Below are positions 1-8,984 of a stretch of 44,127 nucleotides of DNA, in pieces. Under the pieces are notes generated by a model. That model was not told where the DNA came from. It saw only the letters and a list, made by a program, of their open reading frames with translations, and made no database searches. The DNA comes from Pelotomaculum sp. (GTDB lineage Bacteria; Bacillota; Desulfotomaculia; Desulfotomaculales; Pelotomaculaceae). The stretch is from positions 1 through 44,127 of the forward strand of contig JAHDOA010000045.1 of NCBI GenBank assembly GCA_018435055.1. Reading direction: 5' to 3'. Both the position numbers and the translations under genes were made by a program. Each line of letters starts with the position of its first letter. Within the stretch, counting starts at the first letter, position 1.

Positions 1-205
1 CTCCGTTAATATCTGAAAAGTTTAATTTTCTAGCTCTTCTTTTCGCTTGCTCGGAATTTACTGCTCGCTTCGGTCTCGTTTAAGACTTGACGAGTCATGT
101 GTTCTTTATACATCCATTCCACTGTTTAGTTTTCAAAGACCCTATTATATAAGCCGATGGGCTGATATAATCTTTTTTTACCGGCCGCTTTTTGGCGGCG
201 ACAAT
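1..205 (-). promoter_or_regulatory. Leader of an rRNA operon (16S gene expected left of base 1)
   Basis: Read on the minus strand, the segment contains GTCTTTGAAAACTAAACAGT (121-140), the boxA-like antitermination sequence usual in Firmicute rrn leaders. It then runs through a spacer typical of such leaders and ends at base 1 with TAACGGAG, the kind of sequence that directly precedes the AGTTTGATCCTGG start of 16S rRNA. The 16S gene itself is outside the window, so this is an inference from the leader. The open frames here are not genes. Confidence 0.7.
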
Positions 206-209
206 AACT

Positions 210-238
210 ATCTTATCTCTTTTTGCTGCCCCGGTCAA
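210..238 (-). promoter_or_regulatory. Proximal promoter of the rRNA operon
   Basis: On the minus strand, TTGACC (233-238) and TAAGAT (210-215) are separated by 17 bases, and transcription would start just before the boxA-containing leader. Good fit to a sigma-A promoter. Confidence 0.6.
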
Positions 239-288
239 CCGGTAATTTTTGGTTTTGTTATCTTTCAGGTAAGACAACAACGATATTT

Positions 289-318
289 AAACTATCATAT
301 ATGGTTATATTTTGTCAA
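289..318 (-). promoter_or_regulatory. Distal promoter of the rRNA operon
   Basis: A perfect TTGACA (313-318, minus strand) is followed after 18 bases by TAGTTT (289-294). It lies about 80 bases upstream of the second promoter. Tandem promoters are the rule for Firmicute rrn operons. The -10 box is imperfect. Confidence 0.5.
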
Positions 319-415
319 GCATCCTCGCGTAAAATATTATAAAATATTAAAATTATTTTATATTGTTTACTGCTTGCCGGGGATATTATTCATTAGCTTA
401 CAATAGAAAAATAGA

Positions 416-1078
416 TTATTTCAACAAACCACTGCTTAAAATGCCGCCCTGCACACTAACAAAAGTACTGGGAACGCCGCCTACTATTATACTCTCTACC
501 AGCGGCACCTGCATCCCCACTACTGCCTCACCTCCCTTGGAAGGAATAACAATGCGGATATTGGTATCAAAATTCAAATAGATCGAATGGCGGGTTTGAT
601 TGATCCCGGCCGCTTCAAATTTATCGACTACATTAACCCTGACTGCCCCGGCCGGCATAATGTTATATTTTAATCTGGGTCCCAGGTTGGCCAGCAGGGG
701 TACCCCCAGAATCTGCCCGAGCGGTATGCCGAATGACTGCCAGCGCAAATCCTCCAACGCCTTCTGTACCGCCAGAGTGGTAGCGGCGGCAAACTGATTC
801 ACCTTTACTGTGTTTGCCTGCATCAGCACAATATGCCCGTCGCTGTCTTTATGAATCAATACAAAGTCCTGGTATTGCAGGTTTTCATCCGTGACCTCCT
901 GCTGCAGGGCTGTATTAGCCGCCTCGGTAGCCAGCTGCACCGCCCTGATTTCGGCGATATTGAAAAAGGTGTCCCGCAAGGTCAGATCGGCAAGCAATAT
1001 TAAGCCGATAACTATTATATTTATGAAAGCAATACCATATGCAGTTTTTCTTTTTTTCCTGCGCCTGCTTTTAAACAA
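416..1078 (-). CDS. yunB: Sporulation protein YunB-like
   Basis: The product resembles YunB, a sporulation protein of Bacillus and Clostridia made in the mother cell. It has a basic N-terminus (several Arg/Lys), one transmembrane segment near residues 15-32, and an extracytoplasmic domain containing IGQILGVPLLANLGPRLKY and a Gly-rich, Val-rich C-terminal part, as in the family. Length about 220 residues is slightly short of the B. subtilis protein. The start is placed at TTG 1078 because GGGGGTGG lies just upstream; a GTG at 1108 has no ribosome site. It is read in the same direction as the rRNA operon to the left. Family assignment is from sequence resemblance; the exact function of YunB is unknown. 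Confidence 0.75.
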   Translation of the reverse strand: MFKSRRRKKRKTAYGIAFINIIVIGLILLADLTLRDTFFNIAEIRAVQLATEAANTALQQEVTDENLQYQDFVLIHKDSDGHIVLMQANTVKVNQFAAATTLAVQKALEDLRWQSFGIPLGQILGVPLLANLGPRLKYNIMPAGAVRVNVVDKFEAAGINQTRHSIYLNFDTNIRIVIPSKGGEAVVGMQVPLVESIIVGGVPSTFVSVQGGILSSGLLK

Positions 1079-1182
1079 ATCTGCCACCCCCTTTAATAAG
1101 CAGAGCACCAGAGTACCATCCAGGCAAATGTACCCGTTTATAATTTATGTTGCGTCCGGGCAAATGATAGCCGCTAAAAACA

Positions 1183-1206
1183 AAAAAAGCGCCGCAGCGC
1201 TTTTTT
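1183..1206 (-). terminator. Rho-independent terminator after tyrS
   Basis: AAAAAAGCGC and GCGCTTTTTT form a 10-bp perfect stem with a CGCA loop, so it can end transcription on both strands. It lies 13 bases past the tyrS stop. Confidence 0.85.
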
Positions 1207-1218
1207 GTATCCTAATAG

Positions 1219-2445
1219 TTATATAGCTATTTGAAAGAATTTTCTCTTGCCCACCTGGATGATCATACCGGCGGACAGCTTAATGTTGATATTGGGATCG
1301 TCAACTTTGATTCCGTCCACCTTTACCGCGCCCTGCTGGATTAAACGCCTGGCCTCGCTAGTGCTGCCGGCGCTGCCGGCAGCGGTCATCAGTTTCGGCA
1401 GCCAGACATTATCCCCCATGTCTGCCGCCGGCTTGAATGCGGGAATTTCATCCGGCAGATCCTTCCGCTGGAACATCCTGACAAACTCTTCTTCCGCAGC
1501 CCTGGCCTGTTCACTGCCGTAGTACTGGGTCACTATTTCCCTGGCCAGCCTCATCTTCACATCCCGCGGGTGCAGGTCGCCGTTATTCAGCCCAGTTTCA
1601 ATAGCGCGCAGATCCGCCAAAGGCACCGCCGTGACCAGCTCAAAATACCTGAGCATCATGTCGTCCGGCAGAGACATCGTTTTACCGTACATTTCACGCG
1701 GTGGTTCATCAATACCGATATAGTTGCCGAGGCTTTTACTCATTTTATTGACCCCGTCCAGCCCCTCCAAAATAGGCATCGTGATGGCAATCTGGGGCGC
1801 CTGGCCGTATTCCTTTTGCAATGTGCGGCCCATTAAAAGATTGAACTTCTGGTCAGTGCCGCCAATCTCTATGTCAGACTCAAGCTCTACCGAATCATAA
1901 CCCTGCATCAAGGGATAGAACAGTTCATGAATGCTGATCGGCAGGCCTTCCTTATAACGCCTGGCGAAATCATCGCGTTCCATCATCCTGGCTAAAGTAT
2001 ATTTAGCGGCGAGCTCAATAACCTGTGTGAAACTCAATGCGGAAAGCCACCGGCTATTAAACACCACACTGGTTTTTTCGGGATCGAGGATCTTGAATAT
2101 CTGCCTTTCATAAGTGCGGGCATTTTCCAATACCTGCTCTGCGGTGAGCTGTTTGCGTGTTTCCGATTTGCCGGTGGGATCACCAATCCGGGCTGTGAAA
2201 TCGCCGAGGATTAATACCACCTTGTGCCCGAGATCCTGGAACTGCCTGAGTTTTTGCAGTACTACCGTATGGCCGAGGTGAATATCCGGGGCGGTAGGGT
2301 CAAGGCCTAGCTTTACTGTGAGCGGCCTGCCGTTCTTAATAGAAGACCTTAGCTTGTCCGCCAACTCGTTCCCGGGAATAATTTCAATTGTGCCCCTTCT
2401 TATAATTTCCATCTGCTGCTCCAACTGCTGTTCCAAACCGGCCAT
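1219..2445 (-). CDS. tyrS: Tyrosyl-tRNA synthetase
   Basis: Class I aminoacyl-tRNA synthetase charging tRNA-Tyr with tyrosine. The HIGH-type motif is HLGH inside [17 protein letters not shown] and the KMSKS motif is [11 protein letters not shown]-terminal S4-like RNA-binding segment is seen ([13 protein letters not shown]). Length of 408 residues is normal for the bacterial TyrS group. The start is the ATG at 2445 because AAAGGGG sits seven bases upstream; an in-frame ATG at 2484 has no ribosome site. Only 109 bases separate it from the upstream gene, leaving no room for the T-box leader that often precedes tyrS in Firmicutes, so it may be read through from the peptidase gene. A terminator follows. 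Confidence 0.95.
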   Translation of the reverse strand: MAGLEQQLEQQMEIIRRGTIEIIPGNELADKLRSSIKNGRPLTVKLGLDPTAPDIHLGHTVVLQKLRQFQDLGHKVVLILGDFTARIGDPTGKSETRKQLTAEQVLENARTYERQIFKILDPEKTSVVFNSRWLSALSFTQVIELAAKYTLARMMERDDFARRYKEGLPISIHELFYPLMQGYDSVELESDIEIGGTDQKFNLLMGRTLQKEYGQAPQIAITMPILEGLDGVNKMSKSLGNYIGIDEPPREMYGKTMSLPDDMMLRYFELVTAVPLADLRAIETGLNNGDLHPRDVKMRLAREIVTQYYGSEQARAAEEEFVRMFQRKDLPDEIPAFKPAADMGDNVWLPKLMTAAGSAGSTSEARRLIQQGAVKVDGIKVDDPNINIKLSAGMIIQVGKRKFFQIAI

Positions 2446-2554
2446 GCCAGTACCCCTTTCATAACGCTGCTGTAAAAATCCCATTAATTATACCAGCAAT
2501 GCGCTTGCCAGATCAACTATCACGGGCCACTAACCTGGATACCCGGTATCTGCC

Positions 2555-3367
2555 TCAGGTTGCTTTACTTACCCAGTTAACAAAAAGCGATATTACACTG
2601 ATGACCTCCGGCAGGGCGCCTGTATAATAGATTTCCCTGCCGCCGTTCCGGCGTACGCCCGGAATAAGGCTGAGCGCCTCCGCATAGCCCGGCCAGGTCA
2701 CTTCCAGGCGCAATACCACAGGCTCCTGCAGGCAATAAGGCTTAAACTCGCCCTTTATCCCCCGCCTGGCGGCATTTTCAGCCGCCTCAGTTATTTTTGA
2801 TTTGCATATTTCGGGGTGGAAATTAAGCGCGGCGCAGCTGCCTACGGCTTCTTTTACCACTACCGTCTCCAAACCTGGCAAACAGGACCGGATCTCATCT
2901 ATAAAAGCCCGGTCTCCCGAAGCCATACCCACAGGCACACCGAAATGGCCGGCGCAAACGGCGCTGATCAAAGCTTCGCCCGCGTCGACGCCATTTAATT
3001 GCAAGCCGGTGATCAACGTATTCATAGTGTGGGGCAAAACCGCACACGGTGAACCGCACCGGGCATGAAGGCCGATGAGAAAAACCAGATCGCATGCCTG
3101 CACAGTATCCATCCACATCCATCTTCTCTTTGTGCCGCTGATCAACGACGCCTGGTCAGGCAGCCGGCCATGATAAATATTTTGTTTCAGCATGTGCATA
3201 TCCGACACCACGATGTCTGTGGCGCCCCCAGCCAGCGCCCCCGCAATAGCCGCGTTTACCTCGGCAGTCATTTCTTCCCTGCGCAGGGCGTCCTCCGGCT
3301 GATTTTCTGCCCAATCAACATAACCACAGGTACCCTCTATGTCAGCAGCAATAAAAACCTTAAACAT
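2555..3367 (-). CDS. M55-family D-aminopeptidase (DppA-like)
   Basis: Zinc-dependent D-aminopeptidase of peptidase family M55, whose model is B. subtilis DppA, a decameric enzyme that releases D-amino acids from peptides such as D-Ala-D-Ala. The N-terminal metal motif is seen as FIAADIEGTCG (Asp8 and Glu10), followed by SDMHMLKQN and a LIGLHARCG His motif near residue 100, all expected metal or active-site regions. Length 270 is typical. The ribosome site AGGGGGG precedes the ATG. In Bacillus the gene lies in a dipeptide permease operon; here no transport genes adjoin it. A peptide-binding protein at 18,031 is the only related gene in view. Confidence 0.88.
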   Translation of the reverse strand: MFKVFIAADIEGTCGYVDWAENQPEDALRREEMTAEVNAAIAGALAGGATDIVVSDMHMLKQNIYHGRLPDQASLISGTKRRWMWMDTVQACDLVFLIGLHARCGSPCAVLPHTMNTLITGLQLNGVDAGEALISAVCAGHFGVPVGMASGDRAFIDEIRSCLPGLETVVVKEAVGSCAALNFHPEICKSKITEAAENAARRGIKGEFKPYCLQEPVVLRLEVTWPGYAEALSLIPGVRRNGGREIYYTGALPEVISVISLFVNWVSKAT

Positions 3368-3435
3368 ATATAAATCCCCCCTACAAAGGAATATACTGTT
3401 ACCTTTAAAAAAATACCATGATTGGCAGAGCCGGT

Positions 3436-3477
3436 AAAAAAGAAAAACCCGCAGAGGTCTACACCTCCACGGGTTTA
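3436..3477 (-). terminator. Terminator of the sdhCAB operon
   Basis: On the minus strand, AAACCCGTGGAGGT and ACCTCTGCGGGTTT pair around a GTAG loop, followed by TTCTTTTTT. It lies 14 bases after the sdhB stop codon. Confidence 0.9.
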
Positions 3478-3490
3478 AATTATGTTCAGG

Positions 3491-4252
3491 TTACGAGATC
3501 TTCACTCCCTGGAATGTCAGCTTCAGGCCGGCAGCCGCCATCTTGCGGCGTACATAAGCCAGGTTTTCCTGCAGCGGAATTTCCTTCGGGCACATGTCGT
3601 CGCAGGCCATCAGGCCGACGCAACCGAATGTGCCGTCTTCATTGCCGATTACTTCGTAGTACTCGGCATCCGTGCGCTCATCCCGCGGGTCAATAAGGAA
3701 GCGGTACAGCCTGTTGATCCCGGTAGAGCCTATGAAATCCGGCCGGATGTTGGCAGTGATGCAGTTAGCCACGCAGCAACCACACTCAATGCACTGCTCA
3801 GGATCGTAAATATCCTCAGCAATCTTATTATCCATCCTGACTTCCAGAGCGTTGAAATCAAATTTCTTATTAGTATGGATCCAGGCTTCAGCCCTAACTT
3901 GTAAATCCCTGAACCAGGTGCCGGTATCGACTGAGAGATCCCCGATCAGTTTAAACACCGGCAGCGGCATTACTGTAAATCTGCTCGGCAGCGTCCTGGT
4001 CATGGTCTTGCAGGCCAGCCTGGGCCTGCCGTTGATCAGCATGGCGCAGGAACCGCAGATAGCCGCCCGGCAAACGAAGTCAAACATTAATGTGGGATCA
4101 AGCTTTTCGCGAATATCATTTAGCGCCACAAATAAGGTCATGCCTTCGTATTCTTCTAGTTTGTAATCCTGCATCCGGGGCTTGTCGCCCGGGATGTTCG
4201 GGTTATAGCGAAAACAAGATATTGTTAACTGGCGTCCCATACTCTTCTTCAC
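3491..4252 (-). CDS. sdhB: Succinate dehydrogenase/fumarate reductase iron-sulfur subunit
   Basis: Electron-transfer subunit carrying electrons between the flavoprotein and the cytochrome b. A [2Fe-2S] site is formed by Cys61, Cys66, Cys69 and Cys81 (CRAAICGSC). The two C-terminal clusters are marked by CIECGCCVANC (Cys154, 157, 160, 164) and by Cys211, Cys217 and Cys221 before PKEIP. Length 253 fits. The chosen start is GTG 4252, three bases after AAGGAGGAGG; an in-frame ATG at 4240 is an equally good start. It is the last gene of sdhCAB, 18 bases after sdhA, and is followed by a strong terminator. Confidence 0.95.
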   Translation of the reverse strand: MKKSMGRQLTISCFRYNPNIPGDKPRMQDYKLEEYEGMTLFVALNDIREKLDPTLMFDFVCRAAICGSCAMLINGRPRLACKTMTRTLPSRFTVMPLPVFKLIGDLSVDTGTWFRDLQVRAEAWIHTNKKFDFNALEVRMDNKIAEDIYDPEQCIECGCCVANCITANIRPDFIGSTGINRLYRFLIDPRDERTDAEYYEVIGNEDGTFGCVGLMACDDMCPKEIPLQENLAYVRRKMAAAGLKLTFQGVKIS

Positions 4253-4270
4253 CCTCCTCCTTATACTATG

Positions 4271-6097
4271 TTATTTGCCTTTGGGTCCCGCGCTCGCTTC
4301 ACCATATCCGCGGTCGCCCGGAGGCAATATTGGACATGCGACAGGCTCGTAATCCAGCGTGGGCAGGTCGGCCCCTTCTTTCCAGTAGGCCAGTGTTCGT
4401 TTGAGCCAGTTCACGTCATCCCGTTTCGGATAGTCCTCCCGGAAGTGGCTGCCGCGGCTCTCAGTACGCGTTAACGCGCCATATGCTACGCACAGCGCCG
4501 TGCGGACCATACCAGGCATCCTGAGCGCCTGGGCCAGTTCCGGGTTAGCGCCCTGCCCGGAGGAACGGAGGCCGATTTTCAGTGAACGCCGATACAGTTC
4601 TTGCAGTTTTGCCACACCCTGCTCCAGCGATTTGCCGGTCCGGAAAATGTGGACGTGATCCATCATGGCTGTTCCCATAGCATCTCTGATTTCATACACG
4701 TTTTCCCTGCCGTTTTTGCCGGAAATAAGGTTTTTAATGCGCTCTTCTTCTTTCTTGACAAATCCTTCAACCATTTTCATGTTGAAATTCTGCGTCGCGC
4801 CAAGTGTGTATTTGGCCACTTGCTTGCCGCAAATATAGCCGGCTGTGACGGTCTCAGCGAGTGAGTTGCCGCCCAGACGGTTAAATCCGTGCAGGTCCCA
4901 GCAGGCTGCTTCGCCCATAGCAAATAACCCTTTCAGGCCATACGCGGCGCCGTCCTTGTTGGTGCGGATGCCGCCCATGGTATAGTGCTGGGTCGGGATA
5001 ACCGGCACCAGTTCCTTGGCCGGGTCGATGCCGTTGAAGTTGGTGGCGATAGTGGCAATCTCACGCAGGTTTTTCCAGACCCACTGGCGGCCTAGGTGGC
5101 GGATGTCCAGCCACAGGTGCTGCTGTGTCGAATATTTGCTCGTTACGCCGTAGCCGGCCCGGATATGCTGGACCATACGGCGGGAAACAACGTCACGCGA
5201 GGCCAGTTCTTTTTTCTTGGGCTCATAGTCGGGCATAAACCTGTGCATGTTCTTGTCCAGCAGGTAGCCGCCGTCACCACGGGCTCCTTCAGTCATCAGG
5301 ATATATACCGGGGGCATCCCTGTCGGGTGGAACTGGATCGCTTCCATATTGCCCAGGGGGACAACACCGGTAGCAAGCGCGATCGCGCCGCCTGTGCCTT
5401 CATTAATAACGGCGTTGGTGGATGCCGCGTAAATACGGCCCGCGCCGCCGGTACCGATAATGGTTGACTTAGCCAGGTAAACGTTCAGTTCGCCGTTACG
5501 CAGGTCCCTGGCCACGCAGCCGTAGCAGGTTTCGCCGTCATGGATCAGGGCGATGGCTTCCATCCTGTCGTGGACAGGAATCCCCAGCTTGCACACCTGA
5601 GTGTCAACAACGAACTGCACCGTGTGACCGGTACCGTCCGAGGTATAGCAGCAGCGCCATTTGGCCACGCCACCGAAGTCACGGGCGGTAATTAGTCCTT
5701 CTTTGTCCTTGGTATCTTCAGTTTCAATACCGCTGGCGTATTTCTTTTTGCCGGCGGTAACCCGGTTCCAGGGCACGCCCCAGAAATCAAGCTGTCTGAT
5801 CATCGAAGGAACGGTTTCACAGAACAGCTTGGCAACCTCCTGGTCGCAGCCCCAGTCCGAACCCTTTACGGTATCCGCGAAGTGGATCTCGGGGTTGTCG
5901 CCTTTGCCCATCGCAATGTTCCCCAGAGAGGCCTGCATGCCCCCCTGGGCGGCAGTACTGTGCGAACGGCGCGGCGGCACCAGGCTCAGGATGATCACGT
6001 TCAAACCAGCCGAGGCGCATTCAATAGCGGAACGCTCTGCGGCAAGACCTGCGCCGATTACTAAGACATCAGAAATGTGAGTATTTTTTGCGCTCAA
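4271..6097 (-). CDS. sdhA: Succinate dehydrogenase/fumarate reductase flavoprotein subunit
   Basis: Catalytic subunit interconverting succinate and fumarate. The N-terminal dinucleotide motif VLVIGAGLAAERSA is followed by SHSTAAQGGMQAS, in which His46 is the expected covalent FAD attachment site. Substrate and active-site regions are visible as HPTGMPP, TEGARGDGG, ASRDVVSRRM and HYTMGGI, and the C-terminal FAD-binding GFNRLGGNSLAE is intact. Length 608 is standard. Its start overlaps the sdhC stop by four bases. In a syntrophic or sulfate-reducing Firmicute it could work either way, using menaquinol; direction cannot be read from sequence. Confidence 0.96.
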   Translation of the reverse strand: MSAKNTHISDVLVIGAGLAAERSAIECASAGLNVIILSLVPPRRSHSTAAQGGMQASLGNIAMGKGDNPEIHFADTVKGSDWGCDQEVAKLFCETVPSMIRQLDFWGVPWNRVTAGKKKYASGIETEDTKDKEGLITARDFGGVAKWRCCYTSDGTGHTVQFVVDTQVCKLGIPVHDRMEAIALIHDGETCYGCVARDLRNGELNVYLAKSTIIGTGGAGRIYAASTNAVINEGTGGAIALATGVVPLGNMEAIQFHPTGMPPVYILMTEGARGDGGYLLDKNMHRFMPDYEPKKKELASRDVVSRRMVQHIRAGYGVTSKYSTQQHLWLDIRHLGRQWVWKNLREIATIATNFNGIDPAKELVPVIPTQHYTMGGIRTNKDGAAYGLKGLFAMGEAACWDLHGFNRLGGNSLAETVTAGYICGKQVAKYTLGATQNFNMKMVEGFVKKEEERIKNLISGKNGRENVYEIRDAMGTAMMDHVHIFRTGKSLEQGVAKLQELYRRSLKIGLRSSGQGANPELAQALRMPGMVRTALCVAYGALTRTESRGSHFREDYPKRDDVNWLKRTLAYWKEGADLPTLDYEPVACPILPPGDRGYGEASAGPKGK

Positions 6098-6810
6098 TGT
6101 ATGACACCTCCCGCCGGCAGACTAGCAGCAATTTGGGTAAATGTATATAAAGCTGCAATGCCAAGACCAACAATGATAACAGTTATACCTTTCAGTACCC
6201 AGCCCATTGTGTGACGCTCCCACCAGCCCCATTTAACAAGGATACGATAGAGGCCAAAACCGCCGTGGTATTCTCCGGCAATGAGGAATATCACGTAAAA
6301 CACAATGAAAAATGGGAAAGTGAAGGCGCCCCATGTTGCGTCGGCTGGTCCGGTAGAAGCTACACGCGCGGCGCTTGTCGCCGCCCTGAGGGGCCAGGCG
6401 CCTAAAATAATCCAGAGGTGGATACTCGCCATAACACCGACGAATAAAGCTGATACAACCTGTCCGACCCATACCCAGGTGTCGTAGTGGTTCATCATTT
6501 TTGCCATCCGGTACGTAATCCGCATATCACGCAACCGTACCGGCGCCCTGCGCAACGCCAAAAATATATGGACAATGATCAGCAGGATCGTCGCGGGAAT
6601 GCCAACCTGTGCAAGATAATACCTATCCAGGCCTTCAGATAATGTGTTAAAAAGTTCCGGGCTAACCACAATGGTAGCCACAAAAAGCATATGCATCCAT
6701 AGAAAACCAATAAGTAAAACTCCACTAATCGATTGTGCGAGATCGACGTAAAGGTCGGTTTTGCCATATGACCTGTTTATTGTCGTCTGCAAATTCTTTG
6801 CTAGTTCCAT
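6094..6810 (-). CDS. sdhC: Succinate dehydrogenase/fumarate reductase cytochrome b subunit
   Basis: Five-helix membrane anchor that exchanges electrons with menaquinone. Four histidines lie in transmembrane helices at residues 40, 81, 131 and 182 (LWMHM, IIVHIF, ASIHLW, EYHGG), the pattern of heme ligands in diheme cytochrome b of the Wolinella FrdC type. Length 238 fits that group. The ATG is preceded by AAAGGAG. First gene of sdhCAB; a 500-base untranslated stretch lies upstream. No fourth (sdhD) subunit is present, as expected for this type. Confidence 0.92.
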   Translation of the reverse strand: MELAKNLQTTINRSYGKTDLYVDLAQSISGVLLIGFLWMHMLFVATIVVSPELFNTLSEGLDRYYLAQVGIPATILLIIVHIFLALRRAPVRLRDMRITYRMAKMMNHYDTWVWVGQVVSALFVGVMASIHLWIILGAWPLRAATSAARVASTGPADATWGAFTFPFFIVFYVIFLIAGEYHGGFGLYRILVKWGWWERHTMGWVLKGITVIIVGLGIAALYTFTQIAASLPAGGVIH

Positions 6811-7318
6811 ATTACTCTCCTTTCCTGAGGGACTTTAAAAACCTAAAACCCCCTTACACCGGTCGATGAAAAACAACAACCATTAAATAGAAAAATCTTT
6901 GCGACTAGCGCTAATAACCCTAACCCCCCTACTTTCCCTCCCTCCGGTAAGGCCGGTATTTTTTTGTTCATTAATGTGTACCGGGCTTACTAAAAAATAA
7001 GCTATCTTCCCATACAAGATAGCAGCTAAAAAGTTGTATGTTCACATCCCCTCCTTCAAAAAAAATAAGTAAAACAGCCCTTATCTTTAATGCAAAAGGA
7101 TAACTGGCAGGGAGTATTACTCAATAATTTACTCCCCACACAATTATTAACATAAAAAATACGGTTTTGCTCTGTAAGTAGATTTTCGACACCCCTTCAA
7201 AAAATCCTTTTCAAAGTAATAATTTAAAACAACTTTTTATAAAAATTTTTCAATAATTATTCCGTGATAACCATTGATCTAATTTTACTGACATATCTAT
7301 GGCATTATTACAACTTAT
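6811..7318 (-). promoter_or_regulatory. Long leader region of sdhCAB with a hairpin and U-run
   Basis: About 500 bases with no convincing protein gene. On the minus strand, GCTATCTT and AAGATAGC (7001-7023) form an 8-bp stem with a 7-base loop, followed by TTATTTTTTAG, which looks like an intrinsic terminator upstream of sdhC. Just before it, AAGGAGG is followed by a GTG that could start a 24-codon leader peptide running through the hairpin (7049 down to 6975). This arrangement suggests attenuation but matches no riboswitch I recognise. No clear -10/-35 pair was found. Confidence 0.35.
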
Positions 7319-7369
7319 ATGATATTAATAATGTGCAATAAATTTTTCAATTCGGGAGTGTGTAAAAAG

Positions 7370-7678
7370 ATGCAATTTATATGTGAAACCTGTGGAAAAG
7401 AAGTAACCCCGGAAGAGGGAACGCTGTCCTGGGTGGACGAAGGAAATTCCCTGCGGGATTTTAAGATAACCCATAAATCCGATCAGGACCACAACTGCGA
7501 TCCGCGGTATGTGGGATATATTCACCTCTGGATTGTTACCGGGGTAACGGGGTTCACAAAATTTACCGAATTGCTGGCAGATTACTGGGTAAAGGGCTAC
7601 ACCCTTGACGACATCAAGGGGCTGAAAAGTGTTTTAAACCAAATCGGCATCTGCATTTGGGAAAAATGCAAAAAATAA
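7370..7678 (+). CDS. Small conserved-looking protein with a CxxC pair
   Basis: I do not recognise a family. The 102-residue product starts MQFICETCGKEV, with a CETC pair near the N-terminus that could be half of a zinc site; further Cys and His residues follow (HNCDP, GICIWEKC). The middle part is amphipathic. The ATG at 7370 is chosen because GGGAG lies 11 bases upstream and the Cys motif then sits at the start; an in-frame ATG at 7319 has no ribosome site. It converges on the histidine kinase gene, with only one base between the two stop codons. Confidence 0.6.
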   Translation: MQFICETCGKEVTPEEGTLSWVDEGNSLRDFKITHKSDQDHNCDPRYVGYIHLWIVTGVTGFTKFTELLADYWVKGYTLDDIKGLKSVLNQIGICIWEKCKK

Positions 7679-7679
7679 C

Positions 7680-8813
7680 TTAAATTTTCTGCTTAAACCG
7701 GACAAAAAAAGTTGTGCCCGCAGCGCCGGTTTCTACATTAATTTTAGCTCCGTGCCTTATAGCAATACTGTAGCATACGGCCAGCCCGAGACCCGTGCCG
7801 TTATCTTTGGTTGTAAAAAAAGGAGTGCCCAGTTTTTCCAGTATGTCGTCTGCTATACCGCCCCCCTGATCCCGCACCGAGAGGATGACCTCGTCATTTT
7901 CCGCATAAGTCCCGATGGAAAGCTCGCCTCCCGCAGCCATCGCTTCAAAACCGTTCCGGGCCAGGTTCAAAATGAGCTGGCAGATTTCTTTTTCGTCAAC
8001 CAGAATATCCGGGACTTCGGCCAAATTAATATTTATATTGATCCGGTTTTCATCGGCGTCCGCGCTGATTAAAGGCAAAATCGCCTCAATGATGCGGTTG
8101 ATATTATTCATTTTCAGCTTAATAACTCTGTCTTTATCCAGTGAAAGGAATTCGGTTATTATGGTATTTGCCCTGTCCAGTTCACCGATCATTAAGCTAA
8201 AAAACTCTTTGTACTGCAGGCAACTACTCTTCTCAGACAACAGCTGCAGAAAACCTCTCACGGTAGTGAGCGGGTTCCTTATTTCGTGTCCGAGTCCGGC
8301 CGCCATCTGCCCGATCAGGTTCAAACGATCCTGGCGGAACATTTCCGCTTCAAACTGCTTCCGCTCGCTGATGTCACGGAAGTAAAAAGACACGCCTACT
8401 TTAAAAGGATTAATGTTTATTTCAAGCCATTTATGCTTTTCCGGATAATACATCTCAAAATTTTCGGACGACTGGTTCAGCACGGCCTTTTGGAAGTATT
8501 TATAAAACGGCGGATAGACAGATCTCGGGAATTTTCCCCATATTGACGTTCCCAACAGGCTTTCCTTTTTTTCGGAGCAGAACCTCTCTGCTGCCGCATT
8601 CAGATAAATAAAGCGACATTTTTGATCAATGATAAAAAAGCCGTCAGACATATTCTCAAGAATAGAAGTAATTTTTTTATTCAGCATCCGCATATCGCGG
8701 TCCGACTTCAGCCGGTTATCATTCCTCCCATCCACAGGCTGCGCCGGCTCAGGCGCTATCCCATCTAATATTGTATCAATAGTCAGCTGTTCGGCATTAC
8801 TCAGTATTTCCAT
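7680..8813 (-). CDS. PAS-domain sensor histidine kinase, sporulation-kinase type
   Basis: Cytoplasmic histidine kinase. A PAS domain covers about residues 45-155 (DGFFIIDQKCRFIYLNAAAE is its start). The phosphoacceptor box is AAGLGHEIRNPLTTVRGFLQ with the His near 176, very like the B. subtilis KinA/KinE group that feeds Spo0A. The ATPase domain has NLARNGFEA (N box), VRDQGGGI (G1) and NGTGLGLA (G2). No membrane segment is seen. The start is taken as ATG 8813 because GGTTGGTGG lies six bases upstream. No response regulator gene adjoins it, as is usual for orphan phosphorelay kinases. The Spo0A role is inferred from the His-box resemblance. Confidence 0.88.
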   Translation of the reverse strand: MEILSNAEQLTIDTILDGIAPEPAQPVDGRNDNRLKSDRDMRMLNKKITSILENMSDGFFIIDQKCRFIYLNAAAERFCSEKKESLLGTSIWGKFPRSVYPPFYKYFQKAVLNQSSENFEMYYPEKHKWLEININPFKVGVSFYFRDISERKQFEAEMFRQDRLNLIGQMAAGLGHEIRNPLTTVRGFLQLLSEKSSCLQYKEFFSLMIGELDRANTIITEFLSLDKDRVIKLKMNNINRIIEAILPLISADADENRINININLAEVPDILVDEKEICQLILNLARNGFEAMAAGGELSIGTYAENDEVILSVRDQGGGIADDILEKLGTPFFTTKDNGTGLGLAVCYSIAIRHGAKINVETGAAGTTFFVRFKQKI

Positions 8814-8920
8814 AATTAACCACCAACCTACAAAATTCTGGTTTATATCGTTCAATAGACCTTGGCCATTTACCTTCAGACAATTTGTCGAATATTGACA
8901 TTTCTATCAAAAATTTATTT

Positions 8921-8967
8921 TAATAAAAATAAAAGACCGTCTCTATGCATTGCTGCATAAAAACGGT
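8921..8967 (-). terminator. Terminator after the SASP gene
   Basis: On the minus strand, ACCGT and ACGGT pair around an inner ATGCA/TGCAT hairpin and are followed by a U-rich tract (CTTTTATTTTTATTA). It lies 18 bases past the SASP stop. Confidence 0.6.
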
Positions 8968-8984
8968 TTATTTTGAGCTTGGGA

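Noticed and set aside
47-581. Overlapping open frames of 60-120 codons on both strands
   Set aside because: They lie in the rRNA leader and promoters or antisense to yunB, have no ribosome sites, and read as non-protein-like sequence.
2446-2554. T-box leader expected before tyrS
   Set aside because: The interval is too short and has no AGGGTGG/T-box or terminator structure.
6945-6968. CCGG-TAAGG-CCGG followed by TATTTTTTT as a terminator
   Set aside because: The stem is only four to five base pairs and no plus-strand gene lies upstream.
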